From the NCBI GenBank assembly GCA_037447655.1, contig JBBHKE010000300.1, positions 1 through 41,381 on the forward strand: a stretch of DNA of 41,381 bases, read 5' to 3'. Under the pieces are notes generated by a model, which saw only the letters and a program-made list of their open reading frames with translations, made no database searches and was not told the origin of the DNA. Within the stretch, counting starts at the first letter, position 1. Each line of letters opens with the position of its first letter. Origin of the DNA: Zygnema cylindricum. Lineage: Eukaryota; Streptophyta; Zygnematophyceae; Zygnematales; Zygnemataceae. Positions 9,797-21,714 of this stretch are shown one piece after another. A program made the translations under genes and the position numbers.

Positions 9797-10333
9797 CACC
9801 GCGCATCGTTATTTGTGTCAACGACACTAATTTGAGTTCTTAAAATTTTGATTTTTTTCCTCAAATAGGATACATGATTTTAATTTTTCCTTGACGTTAA
9901 TTAAAGTACCGTACAAAATAGCGTAAAGGACGAATTACAATAATATCTAAATAGTATGGTGTACGGTCGATGTCAGACCGTACATAAATGTACCTTTTCA
10001 AGTGAAAATTTTACAAAAAATGAATTAAATCAGACGCGCACGCATAGGATCGTGCGCTAAAAAACCGGGATTGTTCTGACACGTAAATTAGTCTAACATG
10101 TACGGATATTTAATTTCACGACGGCGTACGATTTTTAATATTTTGTACGAATACAGATATTAGTGTATATAATCGTACAACGAATATTCCATTTTTGCTG
10201 TTCCCAAATTAGCATAAACGCCGAAATTAAAATACACCTTTTTAAAAAAATAAAAAAAATCTTAATTAGCGTCAATGACGGTATATTTACTTCCACACTA
10301 TTTAAAATTTGACACTAATAACGATCCGCGGTG
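9797..10333. mobile_element. TA-flanked MITE, family B, copy 1 (537 bp)
   Basis: Ends are CACCGCGCATCGTTATT and its near inverse (AATAACGATCCGCGGTG), flanked by TA. It is nearly identical along its whole length to 20103-20637, in the same orientation. Internal blocks include GTACGGTCGATGTCAGACCG. Confidence 0.85.
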
Positions 10334-10435
10334 TAGTTGATTATATCGTTGACATTTCGCTTCGAAGCGCAACATTAAGAATTTGAAGAAATGCCTTCTC
10401 CCGTTACGACGCCGTTAGCATCATTAACATTTTTT

Positions 10436-10490
10436 TTAGTTAAGCGGCCTTTAGTTAAGCGGCCTTTAGTTAAGCGGCCTTTAGTGAAGC
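10436..10490 (+). repeat. 15-bp tandem repeat TTTAGTTAAGCGGCC, three and a half units
   Basis: Three perfect units and one variant (TTTAGTGAAGCC). Confidence 0.9.
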
Positions 10491-11640
10491 CACTTGACCG
10501 AACATAATTGTGCGGTTAGTTTGTGCGGTTAGAATGTTTGACGCAAATAGTGTAGATTCTGGCCATATTAGCCGTCAACGGAAATGTATAATCAATTAAT
10601 CAGACAACGGAGGGAATGAACCTTCTCCGTTATTTGGTACAATAAGCAGTTCGTTTCACATAATGTCACACGTGTTAAACTTTGCCTTTTTCGGCATACG
10701 CGCCACGCACGCGTATCAAGGTCGTGATATTCTTTGTCCAGTAGGAAGCGAGCACACTAAAAAAAGTATTGTCTGGAATATTATCAGCCATAATAATTCA
10801 CGCCTAGTCCACCTGTCAATATTCTTCACAATACAGCAGTTATTTTTCCGCCCAATGAAAAGTCAGCACTGCCAATTCCGCGCCGCTCCTCTACCTGCGG
10901 AATGGGACCGCCTTCCGGACCACGATCGACACGTTCCGAGGCTACATGCCGCGCGTTCAGAGGAAGCCGACAGTCAGCAGATCTCGCAGCGGCGTCCCCG
11001 GCGGTCGCTTCTCAATCTCCTGCCAAAAAGTGCGGCTCGATTTTCACCCGCTCTTTTTATCGAGGAGCCGGCCGTGAACAATATTGGCCACGTGTCAAGA
11101 GCTGCACTGCCGTTTTACTTTTTGGGCAGTCTCGATATGTTTTTTGCGTGAAATTTGTAAAAGTTTAAAGCTTTTCGGCCAGCTTGATTTTAGAACCCAT
11201 AGGACGATCACAGCCGTCAATATCTCATAAAATCACTACGCCAAAAATTTGGATGGTCTGTATTGAACTTACATTCTTAAATACTTTGTCCTGTTGCTAA
11301 TTTTGTTTCAACCCGATTCAGGATTCTGTGACATCTCGAAGGATACGGCTCACCATTCCCAAGGATTCGATTGCGGCGGCGCGCCAGACACGCTTTCTAA
11401 CGCCAGAAAAATGTCACCACGTGGCTACAGCTCCGGTACAGCTACGAAATAGCTTCGGTGAAGAAAAAAAGGCTCAGATCTGGTTCCTACGTTCTTCAAG
11501 CAATCGTAAGCCTCGTTTCTTGGCTTGTGCGTTATCAGCTTATTCCCACCGTCGATTCTTTCCCTGAAATTCGTACGGTTGTAGGTCCAGAAACGGGCTG
11601 CATTATTTCCGTACCAGCCGCCACACGTTTGACCTAACGT
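10491..11640. other. EF3 upstream region
   Basis: No gene recognised. The stretch around 10850-11110 is more GC-rich than its flanks and has open frames (162 and 88 codons) without family resemblance. CACGTG G-box palindromes occur within CACACGTGTT near 10670, CCACGTGTC near 11090 and CCACGTGGC near 11420. They may be regulatory for EF3. Confidence 0.4.
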
Positions 11641-11654
11641 AGGGATTAATTCGG

Positions 11655-11908
11655 AAAACCCTATAAACCTGAAGCTGCGCCGGAAGTGGAATTCACCCCC
11701 AGCTCTTTGCTGGAAAGGTTGCAGAGATATAAAGAAGTTAAATCTTCCCTTTGTGTTTTTTTATTCTTCTCCTCCCAGTCTTACAGTTATCTGGTGGTCT
11801 GTAAGTCTCTCCGGTGCAAAAGCCTCCCTTTTAGGGAGTGCTACTGTACGGATTTTTACTGTTTCTGTTCCACTTTTTTTTATCTTTCTTCACTAGTTCT
11901 AGTTCCAA
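11655..11908 (+). promoter_or_regulatory. Probable EF3 core promoter and 5' leader
   Basis: A CCCTATAAACC TATA-like box lies at 11660-11669, ~240 bp before the start codon. The stretch up to CAAATGGCT is pyrimidine-rich with many TCTTC and TTTT runs. A second TATA-like AGATATAAAG is at 11725. Which one acts is unknown. Confidence 0.35.
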
Positions 11909-14900
11909 ATGGCTCCTAAGAAGGCTGCCCCAGTGAAGAAAGTGGAGGAGGTAGTAGTTCCTGCTCCAGTGGAAACAGATGAGAGTAGAGCTATGGCTCC
12001 TCTTTGGGAGAAGCTTGTCTCAGTGGAGACTCCGGAAGCTCGATCCGCTATAGCTTCTGAAATTGCCTCCCTCGTCAAGACTGAGGGCCCTGTCGCCATG
12101 AAGAAATACTTAATTGTTGAACGCATTAACTTTTCAGTAAACGACAAAAAAAACCCCTTTGGAAAGGAAGGATCCATGGCGATTTTCTCTTCTTTGATCC
12201 AAACCGTTGGTCGACCTGTAGAGCCTTTCCTGATTCCTCTTTTCTTGACCGTTCTCAACCTTCATTCTGATAAGATGGGGGCTGTACGGACAGCTGCTGA
12301 AGACGCTGGACGGGTTCTCTGTTCCTCAGTTTCTCCTTTTGCGGCGAAGCAATTGTTGCCGGCGATTTTCGAGGCCATGGGAGATAGGAAAAACTGGAAA
12401 ACTGCAGAAGCCTCTCTGATTCTTCTTGGTGTTCTTGCTCATACTGCACCGCGACAGTTGTCACTCTGTCTCCCTGATATTGTGCCGAAAGTTTCAGAGT
12501 CGATGAGTGATTCAAAGGAACAAGTGAGGAAGGCGTCTTTTGCTGCCATGACTGAGGCTTGTAGTGCGATTGGAAATCGTGATATTGAGGCCTTTATTCC
12601 GGCCTTAGTAAGCTGTATTGCCCGACCACAAGAGGTTCCGGAATGTGTCCACAAGCTTTCTGCTACTACTTTCGTGCAGCAGGTACATCATTTTGTTCAT
12701 CTGCCCTTACGAACCCAATGAAATTTTCTAAAACCGTAATTTTTTTTGAAAATCCTCGATGCTGTAAACAGTAGTTTTTTTGGTGAAACTCTTAATGTTT
12801 CTTCAGCTGCGCCAGATTAGTCCAAGTTGTTTTTCATATAATCTTATTGTTTGTTATTATTTTTTTTTCTGCTTATTTGCTACCTCTTATTTTTCATCTT
12901 TTATTCAAACGTGTTGTAAACGATTATGTATCTTATACGTTTCTTTAGGGCTAACTTGGTCTTTCGTTCAAATTTGTTACAGGTTAATTCAGCTACTCTT
13001 GCACTCATGGTGCCTTTGCTTCAACGAGGACTTAAAGAGAGAGCTCCCCCAATCAAACGTAAAGCAGCAGTCATTATCGAAAACATGAGCAAACTGATTG
13101 ATGATCCAGTGGATGCTGCTCCTTTTCTGCCTAAGTTGCTACCAGGCCTAGACTTGGTTGCCAAGGAGGCAGCTGACCCTGAAATTCGTTCTGTGGCCGG
13201 AAAGGCACACAAGATTCTGGATCAAGTTGGTCAGGAGGCGGAGGTTCTGTTGAAGAACCAGCTTCGAGGAGAGGAGCTGGTAAGTTCATGTGCCCTGTTC
13301 TATTATCCTCTTTTCTGGTGTTGTATTTCTCTTGTTGAGTTTTGGCTTGTGAACTGCTTGACTTCTTTATTTCTGTTTGCTCTAATCTGGCTATTTGTAT
13401 TTGGGAGTTTGTAAATTCCTCTTCTTTCCCACTGTTCCTTGTAGGTTTTGTCTATTTTTTGCCCCCTTCAGACGTTTTTCTTCAGTCACTAATAATTTTC
13501 TTTAGTGTTCATTTTACTGCCGTCTTTTATCGGATTCTTTTTTCCTGCCGGTCTATTTGTAACGCTCTTAACTTGCTGTTTTCTTTGTTTGCAGAAAAAG
13601 GTGGTGCTGTCTATTCTGAAGGATGTAGTGGCTACAAACGCCTCTGTAGAGCTCAACCCAACAGCAGAGCTTACATTCGATTACGTTTGTTCGATGACCG
13701 CAGAGCTTATTACTTCCAAGAATTTTGAAGAGGAGGATTGGTCTGCCTGTGCTAAAGCATCTTTATTGCCATTCGTTTCTGAGGATGATGCAGATATTAT
13801 CGTGACCAAGTTTTTAGAAAGGTGTGTTGCTGACTACGAGTCTCGTAAAGTGAAAGTTGTTGAAGATGAAGATGACACAGAACCCGATCTCTGTAACGTC
13901 GAATTCAGTCTCGCCTATGGTGGTAAAATTTTGTTGAACAATGCGAGTCTGTGGTTGAAGCGAGGAAGGCGATATGGACTGTGTGGGCCTAATGGATGTG
14001 GAAAATCCACTCTCATGCGAGCGATTGCAAATGGACAGCTAGATGGTTTTCCGCCTCCTGATGAGCTTAGGACAGTGTATGTGGAGCACGATCTGGACGC
14101 CTCTGTTGCAGAAATGGCGGTATTGGAGCTTATTTTGGCTGAGCCATCCTTAGCGGGAATAGAGAGAACACATGTTGAAACTGTCCTTTCGAGTGTTGGA
14201 TTTACAGATGAGATGCAGGCAGGACCAGTGGCCGCTTTATCCGGAGGGTGGAAAATGAAGTTGGCTCTCGCTAGAGCAATTTTGATGAAGGCAGATATTT
14301 TGTTGCTTGATGAACCGACCAATCATTTGGATGTGAAAAACGTGGCGTGGTTGGAGAATTACCTCACAACTCTCAAAGATGTGTCGGCCATGATTGTCTC
14401 TCACGATTCAGGATTTTTGGACAACGTCTGCACGGACATTATTCACTATGAGAACAGAAAACTCAAGCAGTACAGGGGAAATCTTTCTAAATTTGTGGAG
14501 CAGAAACCGGAGGCCCGTGTGTACTATGAGCTCTCAGAGGCCTCAGTGACGTTTAAATTTCCGGATCCCGGCTACTTGGAGGGTATCAAGACAAAGGACA
14601 AGGCTCTCCTGAAGGTTAGCTTTTGAGCTGCTTTTTGCCTGAAGGGTTTTGGGGGATTTTGTGTATCATGTCTTGTTGCAGTCCATTCATATTTCTGCTA
14701 AAGCTTCTTTTTCTTTGCTAAGGCTTCTTCTGTCTTCTTTGTTCATAATGATTGATAAATGGAGTTTCCTAGTTATGACCATAACAGTGAATGGCTGTTG
14801 ACGGCACTTTCAAATTTGTTTTATGATGCAGATGCAACGAGTGAACTTCACTTATCCTGGAGCTTCAAAGCAGACTCTGTTCAACATCACAGTTCAGTGT

Positions 14901-16570
14901 TCGCTGTCCAGTCGAGTGGCTGTTATTGGACCAAATGGAGCTGGAAAGTCCACTTTGATCAAGTTGTTGACAGGCGAGCTGGAAGCTGCGGTAAGTTTTT
15001 GTGTGACACTATAATGAATGTCGAAACTTGCCGAAATGGTTTTAGCGAGTAGCTTCAATGTTACTTGGTGGGTTTAGTCTATTTTATGCAGTCCCATGCA
15101 GTCCTGTCTGTATTTAGATGCGCAGTGATCTGGTGCTAGTAGGTTGCCAAAATCTTACTAGTGTGAAGTGTATTTGAAATTATTTAACAAAGTGATGCAT
15201 AGGTTTGTTCGATGCTGCAATAACAAAAAGTTAGTTGCAAATCTGCCTGTTTGAGAAGCGGAAGTAGATTTGCCAAATTCAAACTACTGTATCTAAGTTG
15301 GTTGATGTATTGTGTCTGTATATTTGTGCTACAAATCTTATGCATTTGTGCCGCCTAGTCTGCGATTTGGTGAAACCATTTAGTTTTTTTCACTTTTCTT
15401 TGTTAATGTTTTACTGATTTTGTCTCTTGGCTTTTTGGTCTTCTCAGGAGGGTATGGTATGGAAACATCCCAATTTGCGAGTGGCGTATGTCGCCCAACA
15501 TGCTTTCCACCACGTTGAACAGCATTTGGACCTCACTCCAAATGAGTACATCCGATGGCGTTATGCCTTTGGTGAGGACAGGGAGGAACATGAGAAGGTC
15601 AACAGGAAATTGAAAGAAGACGAAGAGAAGAAGCTTGGTGAGAAGGTGGTTGTGGATGGTACCAAGAGGGTGGTGGACTGTTTATTGGGAAGGAGAAAAT
15701 TGAAGAAGGGATACGAGTATGAAGTTCAGTGGAAAAATGGAGTGGATACTACCTGGATGACTAGAGACCAGTAAGTTTATTTTCACTTCCCCATAATTTT
15801 TTTGAGAAATTTCTCAGATTTTGTTTTAGTGAGAAATGTTTACATTTTTCCTTTCCCAAAATTCTGGTTGAGGTATGTGAAATAAAAGCTGCCATATTCA
15901 GTTTGGTCCTAAGTACAAACATCCTCTTTAATGGCTGCTAACATCCGCTTATGTTTTCTTCCATTTCAGGCTGGAAGATATGGGTTTTGTGAAACTTGTG
16001 AATGAAATTGATGCCAAGGAAGCTGCCCGACAAGGTTTGATCAGTCGACCTTTGACCATTGCTGGAGTCCAAAAACACTTGGAGGAATTTGGTTTGGAAC
16101 CCGAATTTGGTACTCACAGTCGAATTCGTGGTTTATCTGGAGGACAGAAAGTTAAATTGGTTCTTGGAGCTGCTATGTGGAATTGCCCACATATGTTGGT
16201 TTTGGATGAACCTACTAACTACCTTGACCGTGACTCTCTCGGAGCTTTAGCCGGTGCTATTCGTGAATATGGTGGTGGTGTGGTTATGATCTCCCATAAT
16301 TCTGAATTCACATCTGCTTTATGTCCCGAGGTTTGGAGAGTCGAGGCTGGTTGCTTGACTGCTGAAGGTGAACCAGCGTGGTTAAATCACGCAAAATTGG
16401 AACAGAAGAAACAAGAGGAAGAAATGGTGGACGCTTTCGGTAACACTATCAAAATCGTAGCACCGAAGAAAAAGTTGAGCCGAAAGGAAGTCAAGGCAAA
16501 AGAGAAGGCACGAAAGGCGAAAATTGCAGCTGGAGAACCTGTGAGCGATGAGGATGATGAAGATTATTAG
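11909..16570 (+). CDS. EF3: Translation elongation factor 3 (eEF3), ABC-F ATPase, 6 exons, 1057 aa
   Basis: Exons: 11909-12682, 12983-13279, 13595-14614, 14832-14990, 15448-15770, 15970-16570. Phases are consistent and the length is near the ~1044 aa of fungal eEF3. The cytosolic, ribosome-bound ATPase promotes E-site tRNA release during elongation. Residues 1-~340 form a HEAT-repeat region, followed by a helical bundle. ABC1 has GPNGCGKST (488-496), LSGGW (572-576) and [15 protein letters not shown]2 has GPNGAGKST (730-738), LSGGQ (913-917) and [12 protein letters not shown]. Between the halves of ABC2 sits a chromodomain-like insert ([20 protein letters not shown]), diagnostic of eEF3. The Lys-rich acidic tail ends SDEDDEDY. 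All catalytic motifs are intact. Land plants and animals lack eEF3, so the gene favours an algal or other protist host. Confidence 0.97.
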
Positions 16571-17867
16571 ATTTATCGCAAGTGGTTAAAATTTCATCAT
16601 GTGGTGGTCAGGTTATGGAAAAGTAGCTCCTCTATAGGATGAAAGTTAAACAGTTATTTTTGCTGATTGTTTTCGGTTTTGTAGCCTTCGTTTGTTTTTA
16701 TCAATTCTTTTGCTGATTTAAATTTGTTACGATTTTGTATTCCTTTTATGGGCTTGGGTCGTTCGCAGACTGTTAGGTTCAAAGGAGCTTAGCCTTGCTG
16801 GTCAGTCTGAGAAGATAAGTAAGCAGCGGTATGATAATACAGTTACAAAGAAATGAGTTTTTAGGTCTACTGTTTGGAAGACGTTGCCCATTCATGACTG
16901 TATGATAAAAGAGTTGGGCGTTATCCCTCCATTTGCAAAATTTTAAAAAGGTGCAGGCTTGCATTATTCTTTAGCTTTACTTTGGTGGAATGTACCTGGT
17001 TTTATGTGATGTTATTTTGATTTCCTAATTAATGCAAGTGTGAGGATGGGAATTGATACTCCAGACCGAGGTGATAAGGCATTTGCTTTTCTTTTTCCTT
17101 GGATGGGTTCCTCAGATCTTTGTGACTGAAATATGAGTGGAGGTTGATTAAATGCTTTTGATTCTTATTTTTTCAAACTGATACTCTATACGAATTTGAT
17201 TTTTACATTGATGTTTACTTGTTGGTAGAATTTCGGACTGATCAATTACAGTGTGAAATGGAAAGTTTATTGATAATGTTGTTGAGGTGATTATTATGAT
17301 TGACAAGTTTTTCTGACTGTGCAAGTTTAATAGACATTGTCGTTAAAACGGTGTAAATGTTTTTTGTCGATACTAGAAAGCTCAATCAATTTGCTGCCAG
17401 ACCTGTTAAAACGACTGTCATTAACTAGCCCACTATATTTCCTGCTATTTACTATGGAAACTCCGCCAATCAGGTGAAGCTACCAGTCTGCTGGTTAGGA
17501 AGAAATGTGTAGTTTCAATATTTGTTAACTGTCGCATAGGGACATTAGTGAAGAGTTGGCAATTCAATTGTTTTCCTGTTTGATGTTATTGCTTTGTTGT
17601 TGGCTTTCGTCCCCTCTTGAATGTTCTTCACTATTGACAATTTTTTGCTCATGCGAATTCTAATGTTACATTTGTACATCTATATGGTTTTAGGTTTTGA
17701 TGTCCTTCCAGCTGATTTCCTAGTGTTGGATATTTGTTATTGCGATTACTTTGATATAATGTATATGGAGTATCAAAGTGTCTGAATATCTTGGCTTGAT
17801 CACGATATAATTTGGTGGGAGGTAGGGCTTTATTACGGGAATTGATTGTAGGGAAAGAACATTGTGT
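16571..17867 (+). other. EF3 3' flank, no further gene seen
   Basis: T-rich, unique-looking sequence with only short ORFs. It presumably holds the EF3 3' UTR. No AATAAA hexamer is obvious close to the stop codon. Confidence 0.5.
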
Positions 17868-18078
17868 ATCGCCATTAATTTAATAATTTCACCACTTAAA
17901 CCGTCTTCTCTCTATACACACTTATCCAATTTTCAAATGAAGACTGCCAATCGGAAGCTGAGAAACTTACCTTTCAATCGCAGCAATCAGATCCACAATC
18001 CGAAATGTGTGTACGGAGAACAAACATAAAAGACCACAACATTAACTCTAAAAGCGATTCACCGTGTTGTATGCAGTC
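17868..18078 (+). mobile_element. Decayed TA-flanked MITE, family A
   Basis: Recognisable core blocks match family A: CCAATTTTCAAATGAAGACT, GCCAATCGGAAGCTGAGAAA, CTTTCAATCGCAGC, TGTGTGTACGGAG. The ends (TGTGTATCGCCATTAA, AAAGCGATTCACCGTG) are mutated. Confidence 0.7.
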
Positions 18079-18533
18079 CCCCCTTGGGTGATGATGGGCC
18101 CTAGGGGGGATTGATAATAATAATCTAATGATAATTATAGTTGTTGTTATACTATTAGTTAGAACAATCGAACTCATATATTGACAAATACAAATACCAA
18201 AGCAAGAAATCGACCAGCGTATCTCGTTTTTTTTCAAAAAACTTAATAACTTCAAAACAAGTCTGGAAAAAAAAAACAGTTTCAAACTGTTTCGGTCTTG
18301 GAAAAAATACAGAGGAAATTGTGTTTATAGACCTTTCGAATACCAAAAAAGTAAGGGTTCTTAGAGGGCTTAATATTAGAGTTAATAACACTAAGTCGGT
18401 ACGATAAATTTCTCACTGAAAATCATAAAAAAGTTAAAAAAACTCTTTGAAAAAGTACACTTGCCATGTATCTTTACACTAAATTAATATTACACGATAA
18501 AATTTCACGTTTACAATAGAAAACCCCCCGGTG

Positions 18534-18534
<1 letters not shown>
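18079..18534. other. AT-rich spacer, nothing recognised
   Basis: Low-GC sequence between a decayed MITE and a poly(T) tract. Short ORFs only, none family-like. Confidence 0.4.
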
Positions 18535-18565
<31 letters not shown>

Positions 18566-18593
18566 TTTGTTTTTTTTCTTCCCCCCTTTGTTT

Positions 18594-18628
<35 letters not shown>
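18535..18628 (+). repeat. Two poly(T) tracts
   Basis: T-runs of more than 20 bases at 18535-18560 and 18601-18628, separated by TTGTTTTTTTTCTTCCCCCC. On the minus strand these are poly(A) directly after the copia-like fragment. Confidence 0.9.
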
Positions 18629-18633
<5 letters not shown>

Positions 18634-18702
18634 CTGGTTTTTGTCCTGACCACATGTCGTAGGGAGTTTTATCTTTTATATTATTGCATGTAAGTAGCAC
18701 CG
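18629..18702 (-). mobile_element. Relic of a Ty1/copia-type integrase region
   Basis: The minus-strand frame encodes NNIKDKTPYDMWSGQKPDV, resembling the conserved KTPYExWxGKKPDVSHLRVFG segment at the end of copia integrases. A CYLH-like string lies just upstream in another frame. The relic is cut off by poly(A) on the minus strand. It is only ~25 residues, so this is a fragment call. Confidence 0.5.
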
Positions 18703-19303
18703 ATTTCAATTACAAGCCTAAAACATTTTCCCCTTTATTTCCTAGTAAAAAATTAAAAAACGACGTTTATGATAATGTTAGATTTTATTACAATGATGGG
18801 AGAGTCCATAATGCCTATCTCGACGAGAGTTTTTTCGGGTTTTTTTTTGGTCTCCATGTACTAAAACGGTTTTTTATATTAATTTTTTATATAGTTTTTT
18901 TTATAAAAACTGGCTAAAAATCATACAATATCAAACAAAACAGTGGAGACACTCTACACTATTTTAGTATCGAGCAATGATACTAATTTCGTGGTACTAG
19001 TGATTTTTGATTTGCACTAATTGTTTTTTTTTTTTTTTTTTCCTTTTGTTTATTTTTGAACACAAATTAATTTCTTTATGATTTTTTAATTGTTTGTTGT
19101 TAAATTATGCAAAATGTACTTAGTCGATGGTTGCGATAACTTTTCATTGAGATTTTGTTAATTATTTTAATGCTCGATTTTTATTTATTTTACATTTTTT
19201 AATAAAAAAGCAAGAATGAATTAAAAAAATCGCGATAGTAAACCATCTTGAGCCCATGGGAACAAAAGGGACCCTAAAAAACCCTAAAACTGAAAACCTA
19301 CAG
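18703..19303. other. AT-rich spacer with T tracts
   Basis: A 77-codon ORF at 18684-18917 ends in Phe-rich translation of T runs and is not convincing. A ~55-bp part (18690-18745) is similar to 38180-38235. Confidence 0.4.
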
Positions 19304-20102
19304 TACACCGTGTATCGCTATTAGTGTTAATATTTTTTGGGAATTGCTAATCGCAGAGACGATTTTTGCTGCGCGCAGGTAGTTGTCAGAAATTGTACAT
19401 TTGAAGTATAGTTTCGTACAAGCTACGTACCTTTAAGTTCAGATTTGACGGTCACTCCGTCGAACAACTTTGACAGGCGAAATATTGTACTGGCGATTAA
19501 AAAAGTGTCGCGCTTGCGAACGTCGACCGTCATAAAAAAAAAAAACAATTCACACGGCCGGCGCAAGCTTACTGTAACAAAACTGCGGCAGCCACATATA
19601 AATAAAATGGCTGCGCGCAGGTACTGTAGTTTATCACTTCACGTCTGTGAGAGACTGAGAGCACACACTGACATTTGACTTAGCCGCAAAAATGAAATCT
19701 ACTCGCGAACCGTTACACTGAACTTGGACACAAATTAAAGGACGACGTACAACATGTATAAACTCGCACGAAACGAAATAAACTTCGTACAAAATAAAAA
19801 AGCGTACCCTCGTATAAATATCGATGAAACTAAAATGACGCGTCGTCACGTGAAACTAAAATGACGAGTCGTCACGTCACACGTGCACGTGACGACTCGT
19901 CATTTTAGTTTCATCGATATTTATACGTGGGTACGCTTTTTATTTTGTACGAAGTTTATTTCGTTTCGTGCGAGTTTATACATGTTGTACGTCGTCCTTT
20001 AATTTGTGTCCAAGTTCAGTGTAACGGTTCGCGAGTAGATTTCATTTTTGCGGCTAAGTCAAATGTCAGTGTGTGCTCTCACAGACGTGAAGTGATAAAC
20101 TA

Positions 20103-20637
20103 CACCGCGCATCGTTATTAGTGTCAACGACACTAATTTGGGTTCGTAAAAATTTGGATTTTTTTCCTCAAATAGGATACATGATTTTAATTTTTCCTTG
20201 ACGTTAAATAAGGTACCGTACAAAATAGCGTAAAGGACGAATTACAATAATATCTAAATAGTGTAGGTACGGTCGATGTCAGACCGTACATAAATGTACC
20301 TTTTCAAGTGAAAATTTTACAAAAAATGAGTTAAATCAGACGCGCTCGAATAGGATCGTGCGCTAAAAAAACGGGATTGTTCTGACACGTAAATTAGTCT
20401 TACATGTACGGATATAAAAATTTCACGACGGCGTACGATTTTCAATATTTTGTACGGATACATATATTAATGTATATAATCGTAAAACGAATATTCCATT
20501 TTTGCTGTTCCCAAATTAGCATAAACGCCGAAATTAGAATACACCTTTTTTTTTTTTTTTAATTCTTAATTAGCGTAAATGACGGTATATTTACTTCCGC
20601 ACTATTTAAACTTTGACACTAATAACAATGCGTGGTG
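20103..20637. mobile_element. TA-flanked MITE, family B, copy 2 (535 bp)
   Basis: Nearly identical to 9797-10333, with CACCGCGCATCGTTATTAG and GTGGTG ends and TA on both sides. It is inserted in the right arm of the foldback element. Confidence 0.87.
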
Positions 20638-20639
20638 TA

Positions 20640-20834
20640 CAGCGCCAATCGCTATTAGAGTCAAGGATTAAATAGCGTCAAAAAACAATTAGCGTTATTG
20701 ATTCTAATTTAGTACCTGAGACGTGGCAGATTATGGTCCACGTACTTAAATAGCGTTATTAATTGTATTTCAAGTTTTTTTTTTTTAAAAGGGCACCGAA
20801 TTGGCGTTATATACTCTAATAGCGATTGGCGGTG
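20640..20834. mobile_element. TA-flanked MITE, family C, copy 1 (~195 bp)
   Basis: Ends CGCCAATCGCTATTAGAGT and ACTCTAATAGCGATTGGCG, with TA after the right end. The left end shows CAGCGCC instead of CACCGCC, probably a small deletion where it abuts the family B element. It is an inverted copy of 24819-25016. Confidence 0.82.
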
Positions 20835-21270
20835 TACCTGCGCGCAGCCATTTTATTTATATGTGGCCGCCGCAGTTTTGTTACAGTAAACTTGCGCCGG
20901 CCGTGTGAATTGTTTTTTTTTTTTATGACGGTCGACGTTGGCAAGCGCGACACTTTTTTAATCGCCAGTACAATATTTCGCCTGTCAAAGTTGTTCGACG
21001 GAGTGACCGTCAAATCTGAACTTAAAGGTACGTAGCTTGTACGAAACTATACTTCAAATGTACAATTTCTGACAACTACCTGCGCGCAGCAAAAATCGTC
21101 TCTGCGATTAGCAATTCCCTATTTTTTTCTCCACATAAAACATTTTTTCTCCATACACACGTCCGATTTTCAGATGGAGCCCGCCAATCGGAAGCTTATA
21201 ATCTTACCTTTCAATCGCAACCGACAGATCTACGATCAAACAAATGTGTACGGAGAAAAGACGTTTTAAC

Positions 21271-21575
21271 CATAGTTTAAAAGTAGGCGTTTTTATGGTA
21301 GGCCTTCGGGCGGTGCCTTTATCGTAAGTTGTGTTATGGGCTTTTCATGTGATCTACTTAGATCGCTACTTTGATCAGCGACCGTCCGATCGTCTAAATT
21401 TGACGATGTAAATAAATATTTTGTTCCGAATGTTTTAATTGGTCCAATTTTTGGTCTGAATGTTTTAATTGGTCCGAATAGGTTTGAATACAATGCCGGT
21501 CTTAAGGTCATATTGTATGTTTTGCATACAATAGGCATATTGTATGGGCCTACTTTCACCTACTTTTGAACTATT
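21271..21575. mobile_element. hAT-like MITE, family D, copy 1 (~305 bp)
   Basis: Ends CATAGTTTAAAAGTAGG and CCTACTTTTGAACTAT. Flanks GTTTTAAC and GTTTTAAT look like an 8-bp target duplication; intact family A copies read GTTTTAAG there. Homologous to 26233-26540. Confidence 0.78.
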
Positions 21576-21714
21576 GTTTTAATTGGCGAAGAAACATTAA
21601 CACTAATAGCGATATACGGTGTTGTACATGCCGAGGGAAGTAAGCAAAAAGGAAAAGCAAGGGTGAAAATAACGAACAAGCAAAAAAATGGCACGTAAAA
21701 CAACAGGTACATTA

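Larger units (their letters stand above)
19339..21119. mobile_element. Foldback element with ~0.5-kb inverted arms and 8-bp target duplication
   Basis: Ends are GGGAATTGCTAATCGCAGAG and its exact inverse. TATTTTTT is duplicated on both sides (19331-19338 and 21120-21127), and both are part of the host MITE. The left arm runs unbroken to ~19877. The right arm is 19888-20102 plus 20835-21119, split by two inserted MITEs. The 8-bp duplication suggests hAT-like mobilisation. No transposase is present. Confidence 0.82.
19306..21621 (+). mobile_element. Family A MITE split by nested insertions
   Basis: The left end CACCGTGTATCGCTATTAGT follows TA at 19304-19305. The right end (CACTAATAGCGATATACGGTG) finishes near 21621. 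Removing the foldback element (1781 + 8 bp) and the family D element (305 + 8 bp) leaves ~214 bp, matching intact copies of 208 and 217 bp elsewhere in the window. Confidence 0.82.

Noticed and set aside
10663-11168. 162- and 88-codon ORFs upstream of EF3
   Set aside because: Overlapping frames in a GC-richer promoter region with no homology that I can recall; probably chance.
13915-14322. 135-codon minus ORF within EF3
   Set aside because: Shadow of the ABC1 domain.
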